64,000 bases of DNA from Sambucus nigra (Eukaryota; Streptophyta; Magnoliopsida; Dipsacales; Adoxaceae), in the NCBI GenBank assembly GCA_949130495.1, contig OX422208.1, positions 637,410,523-637,474,522 of the forward strand, read 5' to 3'. This document shows positions 48,274 through 57,868 of the stretch, piece by piece (positions within the stretch are counted from its first letter, which is position 1; the number at the start of each line of letters is the position of its first letter). Position numbers and translations under genes: made by a program. The notes below the pieces were generated by a model, which worked only from the letters and a program-made list of their open reading frames with translations, did no database searches and was not told the origin of the DNA.

Positions 48274-48281
48274 TATATATA
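48274..48281 (-). promoter_or_regulatory. TATA box of Tat 5' LTR
   Basis: TATATATA in minus-strand context ACCTATATATACTTG; kept in both LTRs. Would drive leftward gag-pol transcription. Confidence 0.55.
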
Positions 48282-48579
48282 GGTCTTGGGGGGTGTAATG
48301 TACCCCCCAAGTATGCATGGTGCATGTGGATGATGATCTAGCCAATCCCCTGTTGACACTTGTAGATGCCAAATGATGACATAATATTCCTCCACGTGAG
48401 GTTGTGATTTTGTTATAACGGTCTCCCATGTGCCATGTGAGCCTCACGCGCACTGTTCCACACGTCTCCCAAACCACGTGCTATGATGATGTCACCCTCG
48501 GCCTTTGATATGAGGCCGAGGGCAAAGTTCCTTCTGGCAATGAGTCTGGCCTAATTTGGGCCTCGTACTGTCGTACCGT

Positions 48580-48895
48580 CGGGGGGTCGTCCGGATCCTA
48601 ATGAAGGGTCGGCCCCCTGAGGGGTCATCCGGAGCCTGATGAAGGGTCGGCCCGGAGCTTGATGAAGGGTCGGCCCCCTGAGGGGTCGTCCGGAACCTGA
48701 TGAAGGGTCGGCCTTCTAAGGGGTCGTCCAGAGCCTGATGAAGGGTCGGCCCCCTGAGGGGTCGTCCGGAGCCTGATGAAGGGTCGGCCCCCTGAGGGGT
48801 CGTCCAGAGCCTAATGAAGGGTCGGCCCCTCCTGAGGGGTCGTCCGGAGCCTGATGAAGGGTCGGCCCCTGATGAAGGGTCGGCCCCCTGAGGGG
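48580..48895. repeat. 38-bp minisatellite in Tat 5' LTR
   Basis: About eight units of the same repeat as in the 3' LTR, including truncated units near 48650 and 48865. Confidence 0.85.
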
Positions 48896-48959
48896 TCATC
48901 TGGGCCTTATGAGGCGCAGGGCGCCCTCGGCATGGCCAAGGGTATATACGGGTATATCA

Positions 48960-50056
48960 CTTACCATTAAAATCTTTCTTTTTCTTTCGAAACGAATTAT
49001 TTTGCGGAAGAAAGCTTCTATATGATGTATATACATTCTTATTAGAATGTTTTAATCGAATAGAATATGTTTCTTCACGCCAAATTGGACAAGCATAGGA
49101 CCCCTTTATAACGCAACCACACAAATTACCGTATGCAAGGAAATCAGTAATGGTCCATAGTAATACTGCCTTCAAAGTTAAGGATTCTTAGAGGTAATCA
49201 TCATAAGCATGTGCATCTTTATCCCATAAGGTTTTCAATTCCTCAATTAATGGTGCCAAGTAAACGTCGATATCATTTCCAGGCTATCGCGGACCCGATA
49301 TTAACATTGTTAACATAAAAAAAATTCTCTTTGTGCTCAGCGACGACTCAAAGTTATAATTTTCCAACATGATCAGCCAACAACTATACTTACTACTAAA
49401 AGTACTATGTCGGTTAATTCCATCTGCTGAAAGATCTAACCGAAGGTTTCTAGATTCTTTTCCAAACTCCAGCCACTTGTCATCCACCAACTTCCATGTA
49501 GGGGAATCCGCAGGGTGACGTAACTTACCATCAACTTATCTTTTGTTTGCATGCCAACTCAAGGCCTTTGTAGTTTGTACAGAGTGAAACCACCTTTTGA
49601 ACCAAGGAATGGGTGGAAAATACCATAATACTTTTACTGGCACTCCCACCTTCACCTCGGTTGTATATTTTTTCAACTTATACCTTGGTGTTCCGTAAGT
49701 AGGTCATTCAGTTGAAACTTATACTTTGGTGTTCCAAAAGTAGGGCAATCGTCACGGCACACGTGTATTTTTTCATACCCCATACCAAACATGGACAACA
49801 TTTGTATGGACTTTTTCGTAGATAAAGGAAATTCATTATCTTCTCGGAGCAATTGGGAAAATAATTGGACCATGTTTGAAAAGCTCGTATCAGTCCAACC
49901 ACTCTTTGCTTTCAAATTGAGTAGACTCACCAGTGAAGACATATTCGTAAAATTTTTACACCCTTTGTAAAAGGTCTTTTTGGTATCCTCTAGCAACTTC
50001 TCAAATGATTTAGGATCCCCCATAAAGTCTTTATTTATCGTCTTAAACATCTCCAA
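48960..50056 (-). pseudogene. CACTA-2 transposase core, N-terminal half
   Basis: Minus strand, in order: FYKGCKNFTNMSSLVSLLNL, DDCPTFGTPKYKF (a short internal duplication of GTPKYKF/EHQGIS-like sequence lies near 49680-49735), PTWKLVDDKWLEFGKESRNL and RLDLSADGINRHSTFSSKYS, CWLIMLENYNF, FMLTMLISGP, PGNDIDVYLAPLIEELKTLW, then LKAVLLWTITDFLAYGNLCG and ACPIWREETYSIRLKHSN, ending KKKKDFNGK at the Tat insertion. This is the Transposase_21 (TNP2) region, the catalytic core of CACTA transposases. The same frame resumes beyond the Tat element at 37049. Stops near 49540, 49284 and 49190 make it inactive. Confidence 0.87.
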
Positions 50057-50505
50057 AGAACCATGTCTTCCACTTTAGGGTATTAGGTAATTCCTGTTAC
50101 CCAAGAGTTTGGTGATCCTCCCCGGAAATCCCAATAGCCGGAAACTCTCTACAATGAGATAGTTGATTGAATCATATTTCATCACCGTTAGAGAGAGGGA
50201 TATCATATCCAGGGTAAGGCAAAGGGAGGATTTGAGGAGCATATCTCACCAAACAAACAAATATGGAGAAAGAGGACATTGACTTAAAAAATAAAAAATA
50301 TGGGATGGAATCTTCATCTATTACCTAATGATATGGGATAGAATCTGAATACATTAACTAATGATAGGGGATGGTATCAGAATACATTATCTAATTCTTT
50401 AGGTATAGGCCATGTTTGAAGACTAAACGGGAGAGTTACCCTGAAACAAAATAGTCATCAAAATAATAACCTATGTTATCCTTATTAGGGAGAAAACGTC
50501 AATAT
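50057..50505. other. CACTA-2 region between first two coding blocks
   Basis: No clear coding motif; probably intron and eroded exon. It contains repeats of TATGGGATAGAATCTGAATAC-type words (50300-50390, three imperfect copies of about 48 bp). Confidence 0.45.
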
Positions 50506-50844
50506 TCAGTTCACAGCAGTGATGAAACCCGAAAACAGATAATAATGAAAGCCTTTATCAGGATGGATGGGGTCACCCATGTTGACATGTGAGAAAGTTG
50601 AATTAGGAGTGACTTCCCCGTGCCATATCCATATACAATAACTTTGATCAATGCCGTTCGCATATAAATGACCTTTAATATCTCTTAAACTCCATTTAAA
50701 ACAATTTCCACATGATGTACATGGACACCATACAACTTCACTATTTATAACATTCATCTCTGCAACTTTAAGAAATTTTTCAACCCCTTGCAAGTACTCG
50801 TTTGATAATATATGCATAGACATCCATGACTTGTCTATTCCCAT
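50506..50844 (-). pseudogene. CACTA-2 transposase N-terminal (Transpos_assoc) domain
   Basis: Starts MGIDKSWMSMHILSNEYLQG at 50844 and contains VVWCPCTSCGNCFKWSLRDI, KGHLYANGIDQSYCIWIWHG, the cysteine-bearing domain at the start of TNP2-type transposases. The corresponding block in CACTA-1 begins MDRDKSWM at 7370. The domain itself is uninterrupted, and 50844 is a plausible true start. It is separated from the catalytic core by about 450 bp. Confidence 0.85.
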
Positions 50845-53445
50845 TTATCAAATTGTACCTATATTAAGTTTGTTAATATTAGTTGTACAAATGTGATTTT
50901 CGTATAAAATAACACAATCCTCAAATCATATTAATTTTTCATTTTCTAATTCGTAAAGTATGCATGTGTTTTATAAGATTCGTCTTAGTTTAAGTCACAA
51001 ATATTATTATTAACGATGTAATACTAACATTACTTACACACATTAACTTTATTACCAAAGATAAGTGGCAGAATGGATGCATTTTAACTCGAGCTTCCGA
51101 GGTGCATAATCACATATAAACACAAAAATAAGTAAGAATTTTTACGCAAAACATTCAAAATCAAACAAAGGGCAATGCCAAGGTGAAATTCTTTTACACG
51201 ATAACACGTTTTACAAAACCTCTCGATAATGTTTAGACAACCCTATTAGGACATGACAGTTGACACAATTCATTAATTAAGCTTGTTCCATATTTATTGC
51301 TATTAAAAATTAGTACGTGAACCCAAAGCAGCACAACCCGATTATCACCCATAATGCCTAATAACATCGAATGGTCATGATATATGAGGTAATTAAGATC
51401 ACTGCCATGAATTTTATTACTAAGATCAACGAAACAATTCTTTTATCCTAGGTTATATTGAAAAGTATTGATTTCATGGGTTAATGAGACAAAAAATTGT
51501 TAACTTCTAAGTTCACTACCACATTTTATCACTAATAAAATACAATGAAAAAATAATTAAACCCTCGTAGCACTCTTGTAAAGTGAATATTTGTAAACAA
51601 TTGATGGTAAGAACAAAAATAGAATGACAATAAGTTAATGCAAGCTTAAATAAATAACAAGAAGAGTTGAAACCTGAAGAAGTTAATGGAAGCTTCAAAC
51701 CACGATGAGCGAAATGAAAAATGTCTTCAATCCACCATAAACTATTTGTAATGCAAAAAATATTAAGAAATATAAGTGTCTTCAGAGAAAGAGAAATATA
51801 ATGTTTGTCGACTAATATTGTTTGTCGATTAATATTTCATAGACCGATTCAGATTCCGAATGAACTGAAATCAACTGTCAACAATATCATAGAACATGAA
51901 TATTTCAAAATCAAATACATTACCTTCTAAACCTAAACTCAAATCAATCAAAATCTTTAAAAACACACAAATCATTCTACCGAATAAAAAATTGCTTAAT
52001 CAATATCTCATAATCGATCATCCAAGATGGAAGCATTAAATGGGTTCCATAACCGATCTATCAAAAACCCACTTGTTACAACATAATTTTCCAGATAAAC
52101 AATAATTGGCCAATAAGAACACAATACTAGTAATAAAAAATGGCAACGTTTCGTTGAGAAGACACTATAGCTTAGTAATCAATATGGCGCTAGCGTTCAT
52201 TTCATTTCATTTTTCACTTCACACACACCACCCTTATCATTCACCCCTACGAGGGTCACATTTTCAATTTACACACATGTTATCATTCATTAATGATAAA
52301 TACTCGAAATGTATAAGTACATTAATCTTTCTTATTGAGAACAAAACTAACTTCTTTGATTCCTTTGGTTATGTAGTCTTATAGCTTTCATCGTCCAATA
52401 CAATTCACATTAGTACTCTTCCAATTAATATTGAAAATAGTCAATTATGATCAACATGACATCATAAATTCTCTTCCCCAAATTCAATACTAATTTTACC
52501 ATCGAAATTATATTATATGAACAATGGGCCTATTTACCATCATTAAAATAATCCCATCACATTAAATTGAAACTCATCTAACCTTAATTGGATTTCATTA
52601 AAATCACATTTTATAAATCTTATTTATTTCTAGATCCATAAAAAGTTTTGGGGAAAAAGAGAAAAAAAGAACGAAAAAAAATTAAAAATTAAGCCTTCTT
52701 GGCTACTGCAGTTTCTCCTAAGAATGGAAAAATTCAACAAAAATTATACGTTTTCTCATTTTTCCCCTCTTCAACCAACACCCAACCATTTCACCAATAC
52801 ATACATATAAATCTCAACATATATAAGTCCATATACAATCTCAAGATTACTTTGGAAATCAAAATTTGTATAAAACTCATTAATACCAAACATTTTTTAA
52901 AGATAATAAGTTTTAATATGTATTACGGAGTTGGTTATCAAGTATAGAACGGATATTTTTTTAAAGGAACAAGAAATGGAAGACTTCTTGATTATGTTTA
53001 CATACATATACGTATAGGTCAGCAACTTGATAGTGGAGAGGAGAAAATGTACTAGATGGAGAGTGAATGGAGAGGAGACATGAGGAAAGGAGGTGAGAGG
53101 AGTCTTGAGGATAGAAGTCGTGAGGAGATTAGAGCTGGCGCATGGGAAAATAAAATTTTGGAGGTTGCCGCATGGGTAACCCGTCCCCCCCCCCCCCCCC
53201 CCCCCCAACCCCCCAAAAAAATTAAGGGTCATAATATGTATTTTGGACAAAAAAAATTCAAAAAATGTCCTCATATGTATAACTAAATATGATTTTTATA
53301 TTTAGAGTGCCATTAAAAAAATAACTAATATGTGTAAAATGACGTTTTATATTTTAAATGTCATATTAATAATATCATTAACCTTTAAATGATATTTTTG
53401 TAATAAATGTCACAAAATTATTTTTTCGAGCGTCATAAAAAGGTA
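50845..53445. other. CACTA-2 5' region, no gene recognised
   Basis: AT-rich, about 2.6 kb upstream of the transposase. Only chance ORFs. Contains a poly-C tract at 53185-53206 and, near the end, repeated ATGTCAT/ATGACGTT/GCGTCATAAAAAGG words (53300-53445) suggestive of subterminal binding sites. Confidence 0.5.
53185..53206. repeat. Poly-C tract (22 bp)
   Basis: Longest of the homopolymer C runs in the window, followed by AACCCCCC and A6. Confidence 0.95.
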
Positions 53446-53459
53446 TTTTTCTTGTAGTG
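53446..53459 (-). repeat. CACTA terminal inverted repeat (one end)
   Basis: Plus strand TTTTTCTTGTAGTG is the reverse complement of CACTACAAGAAAAA, the classic plant CACTA end. Following bases ATG would be one copy of the 3-bp target duplication. No partner CACTACAAGAAAAA was found elsewhere in the window. Confidence 0.75.
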
Positions 53460-53513
53460 ATGGCAACACATAACTTCCTTATTCGAGTATCACTCAATGA
53501 TTCATTGTTTTAG

Positions 53514-53576
53514 ATATATGAAGATGATGATGTGGACTTGTCGGCGGAGCCTTCAGTAGATAGTGAACAAGCAGAT
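53514..53576 (+). pseudogene. Short exon-like ORF interrupted by Tekay-3, 5' half
   Basis: After a splice-acceptor-like TTTTAG, the frame reads IYEDDDVDLSAEPSVDSEQA and D, then is cut by the 5' LTR of Tekay-3 at 53577. It is acidic and Ser-rich. I do not recognise the protein. The same frame resumes at 63394 on the other side of the insertion. It could be host or from another transposon. Confidence 0.45.
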
Positions 53577-54649
53577 TGTAACACCCCGCATTTTTCATGC
53601 ATTAAATATTTAATTAATTCGGGAATTGAAAATTACTTATGAGTCGTAATTTAATTGAATTAATTACGGAAATTTTATTTAAATATTAATCGAGGAGTAA
53701 ATGGTTAATATTTACAGGGAGTTATTTACTAAGTGAATAGTAATTAATTATTTAAGACATTTCGAGTATTAATGACAGGGTATGCACTTATCTCAACCGG
53801 GAGTCGGTATAGACTAAAGGGGTGAGGGGATAAACATTTTTATGAATTGATTCAGATGCCAATTCTGAGTGTACGGTTGAGTCCGGATGGGCCGAGATAG
53901 TCGGAAAAGTGTACCCGGGGGTATTAAACGGGTCACGGGGCGTTTTTAGACATAGTCGGGCCCACACGGGGGCATTTCGGTCACTTGGGCTTGGCCCATT
54001 AGGCAAAAAACGAGATTAGGTAAATTAAGGAATTGGAAGGAATAATAAAACGGTTGATAAAGTTTTAGAAAAGGCTAAGTGTATTAAGGAACCCTAATAG
54101 TAGTTAAAGGCAGTTTTGGGATCACTAGAGAGACAACAAGGATCGTCTTCAACCTTGGAAATTCATCTCCAAATCAGACACTACGAAACCTAAGGCAAGT
54201 GGATAACTTGCAATAGTATTGAATCTGTTTTTGAAATTCATATTCATGTGATGTGTTTGATCAAAATTCGTTTTGGGTGTTCATGGCATAAACATGAGGT
54301 TTTGAAAATAATAATCTGATTTACGAATTTGAATGAGGATTCTTGTAGAAATCTGATATTATAAATTGATGCATATCTGGTAGGATGATATCTGGATAAT
54401 TAGAAACGAATTTGGTGAAGGGATTTGGGATGTAAATGGGTATGGAATTAAAGATGAATATCTCCCCAAATTCAGAAAGTGTAGTTAATGGACGAATTAA
54501 TAACATTGGAGGCCATTCTGGAGGTCCCTAATAAGGTTCCTAACTTGTATTATGGTTAAGAAAGCTTGAGATTGCTGGTAGAAGGAGTTAGGGTTTCATG
54601 AAACTCGTTCATGGCAGAATCTGTCTTCGCGAAGAAGACGAAGACCTGC

Positions 54650-54690
54650 TCGATCGATCGATCGAAGGTCCGGGGTCGATCGATCGAAGG
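54650..54690. repeat. TCGATCGATCGA palindrome pair, Tekay-3 5' LTR
   Basis: Two blocks, CGATCGATCGATCGAAGGTC and TCGATCGATCGAAGGTC, about 35 bp upstream of the TATA-like site. Identical in the 3' LTR (61701-61741). Confidence 0.9.
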
Positions 54691-54724
54691 TCGGCAGATT
54701 TTGACAGTTCGCCCAGTTTTATTT

Positions 54725-54733
54725 TATATAAAG
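54725..54733 (+). promoter_or_regulatory. TATA-like site in Tekay-3 5' LTR
   Basis: TATATAAAG, preserved at 61777-61785 in the 3' LTR. It would place the U3/R border about 1.17 kb into the LTR. Confidence 0.5.
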
Positions 54734-56339
54734 AAAATTTAAATTTAATCTTTTTCCATGAATTAATTTGGTGAGAAATTTATACATGGATTTTAAATCT
54801 AATTAATGGTGAATAAAATTAATTAGAATTTGGAGACGACTTAGTGTGACATCCTAATTTAAATTTGTGAGGAATTTAGACTCGGGTGAGGTTGATTAGG
54901 ACTACGAGAGTAAGTCCAAATTAATGGTGGGGGCGACACCAAAGGTGACTTAATTAATTAATGTACGAGTTAATTAATGATTAGAGTTGGACCGTAAACT
55001 CTTAATAAATTAAATAGGCTTATGTTACAGAGTGTGTACATGGTGTAGACGGGACATTGTGAATTTATATATATGTACGGGGTGTGACAGTATATATATA
55101 TATAGTGTGTGTGCATTAATATCATTGATTGGATATTATAAGTATATACTCTAGTGCTATAGGGGGAGGTTGCGCATAGTGGATGAATCCCCTAGCTTGA
55201 CGAGTAGGGCGAGTATAATCCCATGTCATAGCGTCCGTTATATGGGTGAGGGACATCTCACTTTTAGGGAAGGAATATGACCGCCTCCAAATTCGTATGT
55301 TAAACTAAGTTAGTGAGCGAATCTAACTCGGATAACTAGGTTATGTGAATACACCTAGTGGGATAGCACTTGGAAAAAAATTTATATTTTTGTGAGTATT
55401 TTTACTCGGCCAAAAGTTTGTATTAAATGTTATTTCAGTATGTTTGTGAATACTGTAAAATGATTAAATGTATAATTAGGTAGATAATTATATATGGGAT
55501 AATTAATACACAGTGAAAAATGTATTATGTGCATAACGGGTGTGAATGTTATATGAAATTAAAACGGGTAATGATTTAATTAAGTTTTATGTTTATAATA
55601 ACTTACAAATCATGAATTAAGGCATACTCATTTAGTGTAGGAAAATTTCAAGGGTTAAAATAAGTATTGGGTCAAGAGTGCAGGACCTAGTAAATTAAAT
55701 GGAAGCGTTAGTAGTGCACATTAGAGGAGGGGTGAGGAAGTCCTCAAGAGAGTGCGGCACTAACTAAAATATGAAGAGCGTGCATATTTATTTATTACTG
55801 TAAGTTAATCATTTGTTAAATGTTTTCAAATGTTTTTGGGTACTAACCCTTGCTATAAAAATTTTAAAAACCTTTTAGGTGTCCAACCACAACGGCGCCA
55901 GGCTTGACACTATTCCAGGTATCCTTTGCTGCAGCACATGTGGATGTTGTGGGGTTTTGATAGACGCCTCCTTCTTTCGTTCGTGTAGGAATTCTCTAGC
56001 AGTTATCTGAGCATGTCGCTCACAGTTCTTATATTAGACTTGTTAAGATTTTTCTTCCTATCTTTACTTGTATTGGTTAATTGGACAGATGGTTTATTCG
56101 GTTAAGTATTTTAAATTGTGGATGGTTATTTTAGTTAATTGTGATTGTGTATTATTTTATGTTCCGCATGAGTTTAAATTAATTTAAAGATATAAAAATT
56201 GGCACCAGTCTGTTTTTCTCACTTAGGTGGTTAGTAATTAAAAAGATGACAGTGATGCTAAGAATGGACCAACTGAGAAACCTTTTCTAACATGATTTAG
56301 GAATGATCACCCGGGATTAATTAGGCGGGGTGTCACAGA

Positions 56340-56351
56340 TGGTATCAGAGC
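56340..56351 (+). other. Primer binding site (initiator tRNA-Met)
   Basis: TGGTATCAGAGC, 2 bp downstream of the 5' LTR. Confidence 0.95.
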
Positions 56352-56527
56352 ATCAGGTTCTAGTGTCCTTAAGATCTACGCGGCTTTCTACGTTTCAGCG
56401 TAGCACTCGTTCATTGTAGAGCCCTATGATTAGGACTTTTGACTCATTTTCGCTGGTGAGATATAGTATTTTTTGCTGTGAATATTTTTGTGTAAACTGT
56501 GTACTTATGCGATTTAATCTATTTCAG

Positions 56528-57694
56528 ATGCCACCGAGGAGACTGAGAGCGGAGAGGGCTGAGGCTAGGGATGAAATCAGGGAGGCTCATCAGGAGCCAC
56601 AGGTACCGCTACCACCACCCCCACCCGAGTTGATTTCCACTACTCAGGTGGCGGTGATAGTGTCCCAGGCGGTCGAAATAGTAATGAGAGCTATGGCAGC
56701 TCACTTTCCACAGCCCCAAGCACCACCTCCAGTGGCACCAGCAGTTCAGGCTCCAATGGGGCCACTATCATGGCAGAGAGTCAGGGAGACCTTTCAGAAG
56801 GGTCACCCACCTGAGTTCTGGGGTAGCACAGATGTGATAGAGGTTTTTGACTGGAAGAAGAACATTCAATGCCATCTGCGCATGCTAGAGTGTACCGAGG
56901 TACAGAAGCAGATGCTTGCTACCTTTCGTCTATCAGGGGCAGACTTACAGTGGTGGGAGTCAGTTACCACCTCCGAGGAGCGAGACTTGATGCCGATAGC
57001 AGAGTTTTGGGTGCGGTTCGATCGCAAATACTTTCCACCAGCAGTAGAGACTGAGATGAGGAAGAAATTCAGTGATTTAGTTCAGGGTGACCGATCAGTG
57101 GCAGATTACGAGGAAGAGTTCACCCGTTTGGCAAACTTTGTGCCAAATGAGGTGAGCGATGAGGAGCAGAAGAAATCAAGGTTTATGGATGGTTTAGCCT
57201 GGAGGATCAGGCAACACTTGATTGGTAATCCGGCGTTAGTGATGTATACATACGTCGTTAATGCCGCACTTGTACACTTCCAGGACCATCGCTTCCATGC
57301 GAAGGGGAGCAAGAGAACAGGGGAGATGAGCCAACAGGGCAAGACTATTACTAGTAGTGACACTAGTGGTGCTCAGCAGCAGACGGGTAGTCAGCAAGGG
57401 AATCAGGCTAAGAAGTTTAAGTCTGGTGGTTTTCGACAGGGAGGCAAGGGTTCAGGCAGGGGCAGTCGGGCCCGAATCAGCAGCAGCAAGTTCCTTAGGG
57501 CCTTCAGGGCTAAGGGAACAATGGGGGAGGCCAGCAGGGCCAGGGCCAGCCGCGTCAGGGCCAACGACAGGGGGATGGTCAGAGACGCTGTTTTGTGCGT
57601 GGCCATCCAAGACATTTCAAGAGAGAGTGCCCACAGAGGGGCAGAGGTCAATAGCAGGAGGCCCAACAGGGGCAACGGGGGCAATTACCAGTAG
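56528..57694 (+). pseudogene. Tekay-3 Gag
   Basis: Capsid/nucleocapsid precursor. The ATG at 56528 (MPPRRLRAERAEARDEIR) follows a TTTCAG and is preferred over the upstream ATG at 56426, because the decayed relative starts at the same place. Visible: a Pro-rich segment, SWQRVRETFQKGHPPEFWG, the gag core (TFRLSGADLQWWESVTTSEE, LVQGDRSVADYEEEFTRLAN, WRIRQHLIGNP), then a Gln/Gly/Arg-rich C-terminus. The frame shifts between about 57480 and 57585: the zinc knuckle lies in another frame and reads CFVRGHPRHFKREC, with Arg at the second Cys position. Hence the N-terminal 320 or so residues are intact but the nucleocapsid part is damaged. Confidence 0.9.
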
Positions 57695-57868
57695 CAGCAG
57701 CAGCAACCCCACCTGCCCCACCTCAGCAGGGGAAGATGCACTATGGATGTGTGTATAATGTCCAGGATGTTCCTAATCCCCCGGCGCAGCAAGCACCGCC
57801 AGCAGTTGAGGGTATGTTTCTCATTCATGGTTATGAAGGTAGTATTCTTTTTGATAAGGGAGCAGATT
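57586..57868 (+). pseudogene. Tekay-3 zinc knuckle and protease start, truncated
   Basis: Frame 1 carries the knuckle remnant, a Gln/Pro-rich linker ([16 protein letters not shown]) and the beginning of the aspartic protease, [16 protein letters not shown], at about 57808-57857. Just after the catalytic Asp the sequence jumps into the start of the reverse transcriptase. The remaining protease and the protease-RT linker, which the older Tekay-2 still shows at about 30150-30650, are missing. The junction is out of frame. Confidence 0.85.

Larger units (their letters stand above)
37050..48959 (-). mobile_element. Tat-lineage Ty3/gypsy element with antisense extra ORF
   Basis: Full-length element in minus orientation: 5' LTR 47960-48959, PBS 47941-47957, gag-pol 47764-41851, a 102-bp tandem repeat (41136-41713), an oppositely oriented extra gene (38838-40967), PPT 37969-37979, 3' LTR 37050-37968. 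The target duplication CTTAC is exact at 37045-37049 and 48960-48964. Lineage call rests on the DGGSS protease motif, the second archaeal-type RNase H and the extra ORF between integrase and 3' LTR. Confidence 0.93.
47960..48959 (-). repeat. Tat element 5' LTR (1000 bp)
   Basis: Pairs with 37050-37968. Longer by about 80 bp because the 38-bp minisatellite (about 48580-48895) has about two more units. A minus-strand TATATATA lies at 48274-48281. Confidence 0.93.
53577..56337 (+). repeat. Tekay-3 5' LTR (2761 bp)
   Basis: TGTAACACCCC...GGGGTGTCACA. Contains GATCGATC palindromes (54650-54690), a TATA-like TATATAAAG (54725-54733) and the TTTTAGGTGTCCAACCAC block (55874 on). Confidence 0.97.

Noticed and set aside
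53788..54006. Minus-strand 72-codon ORF repeated at 60840-61058
   Set aside because: Duplicated only because both lie in the two LTRs of Tekay-3; no domain, and antisense to the LTR.
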